This document shows, in pieces, positions 26,458 through 35,766 of a stretch of DNA of 64,000 bases. Source of the stretch: Deltaproteobacteria bacterium (GTDB taxonomy: Bacteria > UBA10199 > JACPAL01 > GCA-016699445); NCBI GenBank assembly GCA_016699445.1, contig CP064976.1, positions 2,232,001-2,296,000 of the forward strand. The letters run 5' to 3'. Position 1 is the first letter of the stretch. The number at the start of each line of letters is the position of its first letter. Both the position numbers and the translations under genes were made by a program. Under the pieces are notes generated by a model. It saw nothing but the letters and a program-made list of their open reading frames with translations. It had not been told where the DNA came from and did no database searches.

Positions 26458-28229
26458 TTATGAGTGGGGCAATAGGCCACAACTGCCATTAGCCGCGGAA
26501 TCATTGAGGGTTTCTGGAGTTCCATCGGACCCGCTGGCACCTGTGATAGTGCCAACTTCTCCTGAACTGCCGCCTGTTTCTGCTGCGGGAGGTTCCGTTC
26601 CTCCAGAGCCTCCTCCGCCTGTTCCCGAAACTCCTCCTGATGAGGTTTCTATCCCACTTCCAGAAACACCACCGGAAGCGTCTGAAGTGACACCCCCTGA
26701 ACCCGAACTTCCTCCCGATCCGGCTCCCAAATCACCGCCTGAACCCGCTGCGGATTCACCTCCAGAACCATCTCCAGAAGCACCACCCGACCCACCTCCG
26801 GAACCACCGGAGGCTGTGACAAAGCTGGCATAGACTTGACCAAAAATTTCAAAATCATCATCTGCACGATCATGCCCAGACCAAATAACTAAGGCTTGAT
26901 GGGAAAGTTGGCTGTAATCAATGGCCGAAAAAACCGCATCAAAAGCAGGATCTCGATCAGGTCCCATATCACTGATACGAAAAGATGTTTCAATATTAAG
27001 ACCTGTAACGGCATCTACTTGTTGAGTATAAATTTCATTTTCGTCATCAACAACAAAGTCTGTAGCCTCGTCTCCAGTCCAGGTGACAATATAAGAATGA
27101 GACAAATTATCGTAGGTCACAGCAGGGTTTGTGGCATCAAAAGCAATAAGTCCATCTCCACCCATTTGGGAAATTTTTATATTCTCACCGCTTAAAGATC
27201 CGGTGTCTGCATTGATGATTTGCCCATAAATTTCATATTCAGTCGCGACCGCACGATCGCCAAACCAGACAACAAAAAACTGATCCGTATCTTCATTGTA
27301 AATGACCATAGGATCAAGCGCGTCTTTGTTGGTAGCCAATCCTGAAGATGTCATGTCGCTGATTTTAAATTGAGAGCCTAAAGGTGCTGCCGAAGGTGAG
27401 AGTCTCTGCCCAAAAATTTCAAAAGCATTATCCAAAAGCTCATCTCCTTGCCAGACAAGTAGGTATTGGTGGTTGATGTGGTCGTAAGCAACGGATGGAA
27501 GGAGGGCTTGGATCAGAGTATTCCCATCCGCTCCCATATGGAGTCAGTCGAATGGGTGAACCGACAGTTGTTCCGCTATTGGAAATGATTTGTCCGTAAA
27601 TTTCAAACTCCGCACCGATATCATTTCCCTGCCAGGTAACAAGATATTGATTCAGAGTGCTGTCATAAGCCACGCTTGGATTGGTGGCGTCATGAGTGGG
27701 ATCTCCGTCCGTACCCATATGGCTGATACGTAGAGGGCTTCCGATCAAAATACCTGTGGAGGCGTTAAGGCGTTGAGCAAATATTTCATATTCGTGATCG
27801 GTAGCGGTAGCGACAGGAGTATCTCCATACCAAATAACCAAATACTCATTGTCATGACTATTGTAAGCAACTGATGGATTGAGTGCATCTATATTGGCAT
27901 TTCCATCTACATCCATTTGGCTAATCCGAATCCGGCTTCCCAATAAACTGCCAGAGGCATTCATTTGTTGGACGTAAATTTCAAACTCATCGTTGACCAA
28001 GCTTCCGGTATTATCGTCTCCATACCAAACAGCTAAATAACGATTATCAATAGAATTGTAAGCAATGCTCGGTCGAAAAGCTCCAAAGCTGGTAGATCCT
28101 AAATCTCCAGGAAGAGGTCCCATCGCACTGATGGGAAAATCATTGTGCCGACCTCAGGTAATACAGGATCCGCGTGGAGTCGTTGAAGGGCAAAAAAGTA
28201 AAATAGGAATAATAAGAAGTATTTTTCAT
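26458..28229 (-). CDS. Secreted seven-repeat beta-propeller-like protein, frameshifted
   Basis: Joining frames across three one-base lesions (T-run 28222-28226, TT at 28143, GG at 27540) gives about 590 residues. The start at 28229 then yields a signal peptide (KKYFLLFLFYFFALQRLHA). Seven ~60-residue repeats follow with the pattern PSVAYDxxxNQYLVTWxGD, then EIYGQ, then RISxMGxDG and DATN. Seven such blades suggest a closed beta-propeller. A ~110-residue Gly/Ser-rich tail ends in NGSCGLLPHS, possibly a cell-surface or sorting tail. No family symbol is assigned. It is probably secreted or surface-bound. Confidence 0.65.
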
Positions 28230-28278
28230 GTTCAACCTTTGATTATGACGAATTAAGAGATGAGTCACAAGTAAGTCC

Positions 28279-29874
28279 TTAAAAATCATTAATTAATGTA
28301 TCCTTTTTGAAATTTTCCGAAGTGTTTGGCAAATCCAAATTGTAATGAAGTCCACGACTTTCCTGACGAGAAAGAGCACAGCGAATGATTAAATCGGCAA
28401 CTGTCGCAATATTACGGAGTTCGAGTAGATCGGCTGAAACTTTAAAATTCCAATAATAATCATTAATCTCCTTCATCAAAAGATCCAGTCGACTTCGTGC
28501 CCGGAGAAGGCGTTTGTTGGTGCGTACGATGCCTACATAGTTCCACATGGTACGACGAATCTCGTCCCAGTTTTGAGTGATCACAACATTTTCATCACTG
28601 TCGACAGCTTGGCCTGAATTCCAATCAGGAATATTTTCAGAAAATGAGATATTTTTTATTTCTTTCGAAGTTTCTAAATAAGCTTGATGAGAAAACACAA
28701 CGGCTTCGAGAAGGGAATTGGATGCTAAGCGATTGGCTCCATGCAAACCTGTGCAGGCCACTTCTACCGCCGCATAAAGCCCCGGAATATTGGTTTGCGC
28801 TTTGAGATTGGTGACCACACCTCCACAAAAGTAATGAGCAGCAGGAACCACCGGAATAGGTTGGGTGGCGATGTCAATACCGTAGGACAAACAGTTTTGA
28901 TAAATCGCCGGAAATCGTTCGCGGATAACAGCTGCTTTTTTATGAGTGAGATCGAGAAAAACACAATCCTGACCTGTGCGTTTCAGCTCCTGATCGATCG
29001 CGCGTGCGACCACATCACGAGGGGCTAGATCGCGCATGGGATGATAGGATTCCATAAAGGCTTCACCGGTTTGAAGTCGGAGAATACCCCCTTCACCACG
29101 CATTGCTTCTGTGATTAAAAATGATTTTGCCTGGGGATGGTAAAGACAGGTGGGGTGAAATTGGACAAACTCCAGATTGGCCATCGTGGCTCCTGCACGA
29201 AAAGCCATAGCCATCCCATCACCTGTGGCGATGTCGGGATTGGATGTGTATAAATAAACTTTTCCAGCACCACCGGTAGCCAAAAACGTGATTTTTGAGT
29301 GGAGTGTTTTAATAGCTCCCTGTTTTTCATCTAAAACGTAAGCACCCAAGCAGCGATTGTTTGCAGAATTTTTATCCAACTTTTTAGTCGTTATGAGATC
29401 GATGACAAAATGATGTTCCAGCATCTGAATGTTGGATGAGCGTCGGATGGCTTCCAGAAGGGCTCGTTCAATTTCAGCACCTGTTGTATCTCGACTATGA
29501 AGGACGCGGCTTTCACTATGACCACCTTCACGGGTCAGATCAAAGGTGTTGGTTTGGTTTTTGGAAAACTCCACGCCCCACTGAATCAAGCTTTGGATGG
29601 CTTGAGGCCCTTCATTGACCACAAGTTTAACGACATCTTCGTGACAGAGTCCATAACCAGCACTCAGAGTGTCTTGAATATGGGAATCTACGGAGTCTTT
29701 TGAATTTACTGAAGACATCACGGCTGCGATGCCACCTTGAGCGTAGTTGGTGTTGGATTCTGCTTTTGATTTTTTGGTGACAATGGTCACAGATCCTTTT
29801 TGTGCGGCTTGAAGGGCAAAAGTAAGTCCTGCGATCCCAGAACCAATAACTAAATAGTCGGTAGAAATAGTCAT
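28279..29874 (-). CDS. nadB: L-aspartate oxidase (NadB)
   Basis: A 531-residue flavoprotein. The start at 29874 gives MTISTDYLVIGSGIAGL with the FAD-binding GSGIAG; an upstream ATG at 29952 adds an unsupported 26 residues. Conserved TREGGHSESRVLHSRD and RDLAPRDVVARAID follow, with NSLLEAVVFS near the FAD-binding C-terminal region. It oxidises L-aspartate to iminoaspartate, the first step of de novo NAD synthesis. NadA and NadC are not in this window. It is divergent from pgsA. Confidence 0.93.
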   Translation of the reverse strand: MTISTDYLVIGSGIAGLTFALQAAQKGSVTIVTKKSKAESNTNYAQGGIAAVMSSVNSKDSVDSHIQDTLSAGYGLCHEDVVKLVVNEGPQAIQSLIQWGVEFSKNQTNTFDLTREGGHSESRVLHSRDTTGAEIERALLEAIRRSSNIQMLEHHFVIDLITTKKLDKNSANNRCLGAYVLDEKQGAIKTLHSKITFLATGGAGKVYLYTSNPDIATGDGMAMAFRAGATMANLEFVQFHPTCLYHPQAKSFLITEAMRGEGGILRLQTGEAFMESYHPMRDLAPRDVVARAIDQELKRTGQDCVFLDLTHKKAAVIRERFPAIYQNCLSYGIDIATQPIPVVPAAHYFCGGVVTNLKAQTNIPGLYAAVEVACTGLHGANRLASNSLLEAVVFSHQAYLETSKEIKNISFSENIPDWNSGQAVDSDENVVITQNWDEIRRTMWNYVGIVRTNKRLLRARSRLDLLMKEINDYYWNFKVSADLLELRNIATVADLIIRCALSRQESRGLHYNLDLPNTSENFKKDTLINDF

Positions 29875-29917
29875 AGATGTCTCTTTCAGAAAAAAGCTTG
29901 GGCTTTTCAATGAAAAC

Positions 29918-30700
29918 ATGCATAAAAAAAATATGTCATCCGATAATTCCAACTTGGGGGGTATCCCTCAGGGACTTCCTCCGGTCGTCGGGGGGAGAAG
30001 TTCTCCCCCTGATTCTAAGTCGAGATCCGGCTTAGCCGGGCTCGACGAAGAAATCGACGAAGTGAGCGAAGTTTCAGCTCACATGGTACGCCGTCGACGC
30101 CGTAAACCTCTGACCAAAGATCAGCTTTTAGGCATCGCCAACTATTTGACTTATGGGCGTATTGCGATGGTGCCTTTTGTCGTCGCTGTGATGATGATGA
30201 TTAATGATTCCAGTCCCAAACTAGCTTTAATGAAAAGTCTGAGTTGGTTGGCCATGGGGCTTTTTTCCGTAGCTCAATTTTCAGATATTATTGATGGGTA
30301 TTATGCACGCAAATATGGTGTCGTTAGTTCATTTGGAAAATTTATCGATCCTTTGGCTGATAAACTCATGTCGATGTCGATCATGATCATGTTGATTCCT
30401 ATGGATCGTATGGCTGCATGGATGGTCGCTCTATTGATAGCCAGGGAAGTTTCTATTACAGCTCTTCGAGGTGTGGCGGCATCAGAAGGTGTGGAGATTG
30501 CGGCTTCTGATTGGGGTAAGAAAAAGACTTTTATTCAGTCTTTCGCTATGGGAGCCTTGTTGATTCATTATCCTTTTTTAGGGGTGGATCCTCATCGAAT
30601 CGGTGAGGTTTTGATGTGGATGACATTGGCTATTTCTTTAGGTTCTGGATTGCACTATATCCTCACTTTTTTTGCCGAAGTTTTGAGAAAGAACAAATAA
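29918..30700 (+). CDS. pgsA: CDP-diacylglycerol-glycerol-3-phosphate 3-phosphatidyltransferase
   Basis: A CDP-alcohol phosphatidyltransferase with the full signature D-x2-DG-x2-AR-x8-G-x3-D-x3-D (DIIDGYYARKYGVV then FGKFIDPLADK). About five membrane segments follow. It makes phosphatidylglycerol-phosphate in the inner membrane. The catalytic part starts near residue 70. The first ~55 residues are encoded by palindromic repeats (29991-30046), so the true start may be ATG 30083 (MVRRRRRKPL). No start here has a convincing ribosome-binding site. Divergent from nadB. Confidence 0.85.
   Translation: MHKKNMSSDNSNLGGIPQGLPPVVGGRSSPPDSKSRSGLAGLDEEIDEVSEVSAHMVRRRRRKPLTKDQLLGIANYLTYGRIAMVPFVVAVMMMINDSSPKLALMKSLSWLAMGLFSVAQFSDIIDGYYARKYGVVSSFGKFIDPLADKLMSMSIMIMLIPMDRMAAWMVALLIAREVSITALRGVAASEGVEIAASDWGKKKTFIQSFAMGALLIHYPFLGVDPHRIGEVLMWMTLAISLGSGLHYILTFFAEVLRKNK
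29991..30046. repeat. Palindromic repeats in the pgsA leader or N-terminus
   Basis: Two adjacent palindromes: GGGGGAGAAGTTCTCCCCC (29991-30009), and 30019-30046 with outer arms GTCGAG/CTCGAC and inner CCGGCTTAGCCGG. They are GC-rich relative to their surroundings and look like inserted REP-type sequence. Confidence 0.6.
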
Positions 30701-30781
30701 TCCTTCAGAAAATTTCAAACAGATCCGTAAAGGGTTTTGGATAAGAAAATACGTTATTTTTTCAAAACACTTGGGGGATTT

Positions 30782-31657
30782 ATGAGAAGTTTGAAAGTTA
30801 TCACATCAATTTGTTTATTAGGGATGTCTCAAATGGCTCTTGCGGCAACACTCGCTCCAGATAGGGGCACTGCAGGAGCACGCTCTTCGGGATATCAAAA
30901 ACCCACAGATCTTTCGATTCAGAAAACAGCCGACAAGCCTCTCGTGAATCGTGGAGAGGGTATCACTTTTAGTATTAAGGTGAAAAATGAAGGCCGAGAG
31001 AACGAAGCGCGAGATGTTGTGATCAACGACACTCTGACCCCAGATTTTACAAAAACAGCCGTTCATTGTCCTGATGGATCTGTCGATAACTCCAGTGGTA
31101 GTTTGGTGAGTTGCTTTATTCGTTCATTACCTCCTCAGGAAACTGTGATTTTAACTATAGAAGCCAGAGCTGTGACCTGTACTGAAAAAACATGGAATAC
31201 CGCCTCTGTCTGGAATCCCTATGATGATAACCCCTCAAATAACAGTTCAACCGTCAATCTTGCGACTTATTGCCCTCCTGAGACTCCACCAGAAAAAGAT
31301 GCCCCAGTAAAAGAAGATGTAGAAGGAACGACTTCTTCAACAAAAGGCACTACTTTCTCAACAGAAGGAACTTCTTCAAAAGGTTCTGCGTCTGAAGAAC
31401 CACCTCTTCCAGCCTGCTATGTGATTCATCCACCTTTGATCTCTGATAAAATGGATGTGAATACTGTTCATCGTAGGGATTGTTGCGAATCGCGATTTAC
31501 GGTTTCTCCCGCTGATACGGGTGAGACTTATAATGCTGTAGAATGTTGCATGGAAGGTTATGAATCTCCCGAGGCTTTGACATGTTGTACGGAAACTTCT
31601 CGTGCTGTCTCTACAAGTACAAGTTATGTGAATCCTTTGGCTCATTGCTCTCGTTAG
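30782..31657 (+). CDS. Exported DUF11-domain protein with Cys-rich C-terminus
   Basis: A 291-residue exported protein. The start at 30782 follows a GGGGGA site and gives a signal peptide (MRSLKVITSICLLGMSQMAL, cleavage near ALA). Residues ~40-155 match the DUF11 conserved-repeat pattern (DLSIQKTADKPLVNRGEGI; VKNEGRENEARDVVINDTL), an Ig-like cell-surface fold. A Pro/Glu/Ser/Thr linker follows, then ~80 residues with many Cys, often paired (RDCCES, VECCMEG, TCCTET). Role unknown; likely surface-exposed. A terminator follows at 31678. Confidence 0.75.
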   Translation: MRSLKVITSICLLGMSQMALAATLAPDRGTAGARSSGYQKPTDLSIQKTADKPLVNRGEGITFSIKVKNEGRENEARDVVINDTLTPDFTKTAVHCPDGSVDNSSGSLVSCFIRSLPPQETVILTIEARAVTCTEKTWNTASVWNPYDDNPSNNSSTVNLATYCPPETPPEKDAPVKEDVEGTTSSTKGTTFSTEGTSSKGSASEEPPLPACYVIHPPLISDKMDVNTVHRRDCCESRFTVSPADTGETYNAVECCMEGYESPEALTCCTETSRAVSTSTSYVNPLAHCSR

Positions 31658-31677
31658 TTTTTTTAAACTGGCAAAAA

Positions 31678-31707
31678 AGGTGGAGAATGGTTCTCCACCT
31701 TTTTTTG
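31678..31707 (+). terminator. Intrinsic terminator after the DUF11 gene
   Basis: Arms AGGTGGAGAA (31678-31687) and TTCTCCACCT (31691-31700) with a three-base loop, followed by seven Ts. Confidence 0.85.
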
Positions 31708-31774
31708 TTTTTATTTTCACTAGCATGAAGCAAAAGACTAGCTTAGGAGTTTCAAAACCAAACAAGGAGTCTTT

Positions 31775-31987
31775 ATGGCCGTAGCCCGTGTGACAGAAAT
31801 TATTTCATCATCTAAAGAAAGTTGGGAAGATGCTGCTCGTCAAGGATTGAGCCGGGCTGCAAAGACTCTGAGAGGTATCACTGGCCTTGAGATCATCCGT
31901 CAGAATGCCAAAGTGGTGAATGGGCGTATTCAGGAGTATCGTGTTGAACTCCGCATCACTTTTGTCTTGGAAGATAATCAAAATTAA
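31775..31987 (+). CDS. Dodecin family flavin-binding protein
   Basis: A 70-residue protein with the dodecin pattern: ARVTEIISSSKESWEDAARQ, with the flavin-stacking Trp, then SRAAKTLRGITGLEII and a basic strand NGRIQEYRVELRITF. Dodecins assemble into dodecamers that store or buffer FMN, riboflavin or CoA. Length is typical. It stands alone between terminators, after AAGGAG. Confidence 0.88.
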   Translation: MAVARVTEIISSSKESWEDAARQGLSRAAKTLRGITGLEIIRQNAKVVNGRIQEYRVELRITFVLEDNQN

Positions 31988-32073
31988 AAATATTTAATTT
32001 CCACTTCAGAAAATCCAAAATCCCTCCGTTATCTCCTTCATAACGCATTAAACAAACTTAAGAAGGGGATGGT

Positions 32074-34131
32074 ATGAAAAAACAACTATTTCGTTATAGT
32101 GGACTCTTGGCGACGAGCCTGGTTTCTGTGTTTATTTTAGGCACTGGTTTGGGAGCCGGTGGGTGTGGAGGCTCTTCGACAGGTAATGCTGGTGGTGGAG
32201 ATACGGGTGGGACAACAATCACCTTGAGTGGACAAGCCGCCGTTCGTGCTCAGGATGTTTCTGGACTTCGTCTCAGTGCGCTGACTCTTAAAAATAGTAT
32301 CCTTGGATTCAGACCAAAATTTGCAACGATCGGAGACACCGCTTTGGCTTCTGCCGATGTGACCCTGGTGAAAATTAATGCGGATGGTACCGAAGAAACA
32401 GTTTCTGGTGTGACGGCAACAACAGATAGTGATGGAAATTATACCTTGTCTGATGTTCCTGTGACCGAGACAGGGAGTGGGGCCACGACAGATTTTTATT
32501 ACGAAGTGAGAATTGATAATGGAGATGGTTATATTGCCGCTCCAGTGGCTGCAGAAGCCGATGCCACCGTCAATGTTTCTCCGGAAACTAATCTTGCCGC
32601 TACGATGCTTATGGATGTCGCTCAAGCAGATGCTACAGGAGCCACCCATGTGGTTCCTTCGGAAAGCATAATTAATGATCTCCGTGAAGCCGCTTTAGAT
32701 GAAGTGTCTGGAACCTTAGATGGCAAAGTCACTATTCCAGATGCAACAGATGCTGAGCAAACGGGGGAGATATTGAAAAAGCTGTGGAAGCCGTGGAAGC
32801 GGAAAAAAATTATTTAGCGCTTGAAAGCTCTACTGATGAAGCTGAAGTGGCTTCTTATTTGTCGAGTACAACTAAAGCAGCTTGTGATTATAGCTCCAAT
32901 CTCATTTTGCCTCAGTCAGCAATGGAGACGATTGCGGGTCTTTTTGCTTCCGATACGACTGTGACAATGGCGGATTTAGTCGCAGCTTTTAATGCCAGCA
33001 ATGGTTCTGATCCAGATGTGACCTCTGAGGCAGCGACCACGTCGTTGGATACGATGCTGGACAATCTTGATACCGCGCTTGTGGGTGATGCTCCTGTGGC
33101 AGATGCTGATAGTATTGCAGCTTTTGTCAAAAGAGATCTGACTTCTTCGACATTTGATAGTACCACCCCTTTAGAAATGGATCAGGCTTTGGCTTTTGTT
33201 CAGACCTTATTTCCGACTGATTGTAATAATAGTCATTTTCGATTTTATTACGTTTGCCAATGAGTTGGGTGGTAGTGAAGTGACAGCCAGTTCTGAAGTC
33301 ATCGATGCTCAAATTTATCACAACTCGATGGGATCTTGTCCAGGACAAGGACATCTTCAGGCCAATGTACGTGTTTATGCGGCTACTGGATTAACAACAT
33401 CGGGTGTCGTTCTATCTGGTGGGACTTCTCCAGTGACATTATCAGCGGGTCCTGTGGTGGGGGATATTTCAACATGGACGATTACAGGAGATTCCTGCGT
33501 GACCTTACCTAGTGATGTCGATTACACCGTGACGGCGACTATGAGTAATGCCTCGACTGTGACGCTGAGTAAGACAGTGCCTCATCGCAGTGTCGATGAA
33601 GCCGCAATTAGTCTCGTAGCTGCGGATGGTACTGAGACGCCATTTTCGAGCAGCAGTCCTGTGTACAAAGTACCTGTGGCTCGTCCCACCTTTAAGTGGA
33701 CTCCAGCACCAGGAACACCCACAAGCGATTCTGTGAATGGAGATGTTCCAGAAAACACCAAGGTTAAGTTTATCTTTGAACTCGCTTACACCTTCAGTAG
33801 TGATTTTTTAGCGGGCCACAGTGGCGCATCAGTTAGTCCTATTAATTACTGTGGTACAGGAGGCAGTGGTAATAAGTTGATGGATAAAAACTACTTCGTC
33901 TCTGATACGGATTGCGATATTGCAGCCTGTTTGGCCAGCATTCAAGAACATGCGACTGTATCTTTGAATACAGGAGATGTAAGCACCTCCGGCATTGAAA
34001 CAACTGATATCGTCTGCCGCACGAACATCCAAACTTTCTTAGTGGATGATCTGGATAATATCATCGGTCAAGCTGCTGGAAATTTTCGTAACTACTGCGT
34101 GGATGCGGATGGAGATGAAGAATGTGATTAA
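32074..34131 (+). CDS. Large lipoprotein with carboxypeptidase-regulatory-like domain, frameshifted
   Basis: Three frames join to about 685 residues. The N-terminus is a lipoprotein signal, with the lipobox at GAGGCGG (Cys near residue 30). TVSGVTATTDSDGNYTLSDVP resembles carboxypeptidase-regulatory or SdrD-like beta domains common in surface proteins. The frame breaks at the five-G run 32763-32767 (six restores TGGDIEKAVEAVEAEKNY) and the four-T run 33236-33239 (three restores NSHFDFITFANELGG). The C-terminal part has Ig-like beta repeats and a few Cys. A terminator follows at 34153. Confidence 0.7.
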
Positions 34132-34152
34132 TTATTGATGACACATGAATTT

Positions 34153-34180
34153 AAAAGGGCCGGCAATTGCCGGCCCTTTT
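34153..34180 (+). terminator. Intrinsic terminator after the lipoprotein gene
   Basis: A perfect palindrome with 14-base arms, left arm AAAAGGGCCGGCAA, its complement ending in CCTTTT. GC-rich stem flanked by A and T runs. Confidence 0.85.
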
Positions 34181-34184
34181 ATTT

Positions 34185-34221
34185 AAAACTCCCGGGCTCA
34201 CCACAGGGCCCAGGAGTTTTG
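34185..34221. terminator. Second hairpin, possible terminator of the matrixin gene
   Basis: AAAACTCC..GGGC (from 34185) pairs with GCCC..AGGAGTTTT (to 34221). It lies downstream of the minus-strand matrixin gene. A shorter palindrome, GCGGTTTAACCGC, immediately follows. Confidence 0.5.
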
Positions 34222-34248
34222 CGGTTTAACCGCTTTTAGGAGGGGGGG

Positions 34249-34932
34249 CTAATTAGTGGAATGATCGTGATCGGCTTCATTGAAAGCGTAGTAGGATCCA
34301 TAAACATCCTGAAGCTCAGCCACGAGGTCTGTATCCAGAGTGTGAACGACTGTATTCATGCCATAATTAGGATTCATGATCGATCCAGCGATTGTCGTAT
34401 GTTCTAAACCAAAGAAATGTCCCATTTCATGAAGGAGATTCGTTTTGATATCATAGCGACCTTCGCGAACACGACAGTTAGACTCGCCAGCGGGGCAATT
34501 TAAAACGGCATAAGTTGCAGGATCTCTGAAAATTTCTATGTCGGATTCGATAATGGTGTTGCCGCTAAATTTGCGATAAGTCATTCCAAGGTGACCTTGA
34601 GTATCGCCTTCACGATTCCAGGAAATAACATTCTTTCCATCCCATTCTTTTTCAGCATCCGTACGACCACGGTATTCCACTAAGCTACGACCCACAGCTT
34701 CTTCCCAATCCTGAAAAGCTTCTTGGATCACAGGAACAAATTCATCGGGGACATTATTACTAATATAGTAAGGAACAGCTTCTTGCCCAACCCAGCTTTT
34801 TTGGAGCACAGCTTGTGTGTTGTTTTGTACATGAATTTCAACCGCATGATTTTCAATAGAGGATTGACCGCATCCGACCAAACTTCCCAAAACAACTGCT
34901 GTCATGATGATTTTTGAAAAACTATTTTTCAT
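34249..34932 (-). CDS. Matrixin-type zinc metalloprotease lipoprotein
   Basis: A 227-residue protein. The start at 34932 follows GGGAGAACGAG and gives a lipoprotein signal with lipobox LVGCGQS. The zinc-binding motif HEMGHFFGLEH (HExxHxxGxxH) is near residue 175. It is followed by GSIMNPNYG, which supplies the Met-turn. This makes it a secreted, metzincin-type protease, probably on the periplasmic or outer-membrane side. The substrate is unknown. An isolated gene between a terminator and a palindromic repeat. Confidence 0.88.
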   Translation of the reverse strand: MKNSFSKIIMTAVVLGSLVGCGQSSIENHAVEIHVQNNTQAVLQKSWVGQEAVPYYISNNVPDEFVPVIQEAFQDWEEAVGRSLVEYRGRTDAEKEWDGKNVISWNREGDTQGHLGMTYRKFSGNTIIESDIEIFRDPATYAVLNCPAGESNCRVREGRYDIKTNLLHEMGHFFGLEHTTIAGSIMNPNYGMNTVVHTLDTDLVAELQDVYGSYYAFNEADHDHSTN

Positions 34933-35064
34933 CTCGTTCTCCCTAGGGCCTATAAGAGCAAGCAAGAGGCCAAAGAAAAAAGATGGTTAAGTTGATGAAA
35001 TGATAGGGATTGATGCAGTGCGGCCAAGGTTAAAGCTGGGGTGAGAAATCCTCATAAAGAGTTG

Positions 35065-35143
35065 TGTTATGGCGAGCGAAGCGTGGCCATCTCCCGACCT
35101 TTATGAGATCACCACGTCGGCCTTCGGCCTCCTCGTGATGACA
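35065..35143. repeat. Palindromic intergenic repeat (family B, second copy)
   Basis: An imperfect palindrome containing GCGAGCGAAGCGTGG and GAGATCACCACG with outer TGTTATGGCGAG/CTCGTGATGACA. It is a diverged relative of 11156-11233, between the matrixin gene and efp. Confidence 0.7.
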
Positions 35144-35148
35144 GAACA

Positions 35149-35709
35149 CTACTCAGCTCTTTCGACGTATTCGTTTGAGGATGTGTCGACTTTGACCTTA
35201 TCTCCCACTTGGATAAATTGAGGTACTTTTACTGTTAAGCCATTGTCCAGCACAGCTGGTTTGGCACTTCCAGAAGCGGTGGCACCCTTCATTGGAGGAT
35301 CGGTGTCTTTGACTGTTAAAACCATCGTTCCAGGGAGCTCCACTCCGATCGGACGTTCTTCATAAAATTCGATCGATACTTTTGTATTGGGTTGAAGATA
35401 GTGAACGGCATTTCCCAGATCTTCTTTGTTCATATGAATCTGTTCGTAGGTGGTAGAATCCATAAACACAAACTGCTCACCATCTTGATAAAGATATTCC
35501 ATTTCCTTTTCAACAAAAGTGGCTTTTTCCACACTATCTTCTGCACGAAATCGATGTTCATTTTTTAGACCTGTGCGCATGCTGCGAAGCTGGGTCATGA
35601 CTTTAGCGCGAAGATTTCCAGGAGTCAGATGGTCTACTTTAAGAACACGATAAAGCTCTCCATCAAGAACAAGAGCCATTCCGACACGAATTTTTGTTGC
35701 TGGTAACAT
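35149..35709 (-). CDS. efp: Elongation factor P
   Basis: A 186-residue EF-P with the three beta-barrel domains. The N-terminal KOW-like domain carries the tip loop HLTPGNLRAKV at residues 27-37. The central part includes FVFMDSTTYEQIHM. The C-terminus has the typical KVDTSSNEYVERA. EF-P relieves ribosome stalling at polyproline. The residue aligned with the modified Lys34 of E. coli is Arg34 here, so a lysine-type modification at that site is unlikely. Divergent from mtgA. Confidence 0.95.
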   Translation of the reverse strand: MLPATKIRVGMALVLDGELYRVLKVDHLTPGNLRAKVMTQLRSMRTGLKNEHRFRAEDSVEKATFVEKEMEYLYQDGEQFVFMDSTTYEQIHMNKEDLGNAVHYLQPNTKVSIEFYEERPIGVELPGTMVLTVKDTDPPMKGATASGSAKPAVLDNGLTVKVPQFIQVGDKVKVDTSSNEYVERAE

Positions 35710-35766
35710 AATATCTCCCTGTGAATAAAATTGATTGCGCGCCTCTATCCATGATTATCCGAATTC

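Noticed and set aside
26550..26810. Possible CRISPR-like tandem repeats
   Set aside because: The repetition is irregular Gly/Ser codon repetition within a coding frame, with no constant spacer length.
26504..26833. Plus-strand Pro-rich frame of 109 residues
   Set aside because: It is the exact complement of the Gly/Ser-rich tail of the propeller gene; Pro codons are forced by Gly codons on the other strand.
32137..32649. 170-codon minus-strand frame opposite the lipoprotein gene
   Set aside because: Mirror of the Gly/Thr-rich coding strand, Cys- and Ser-rich by complement only.
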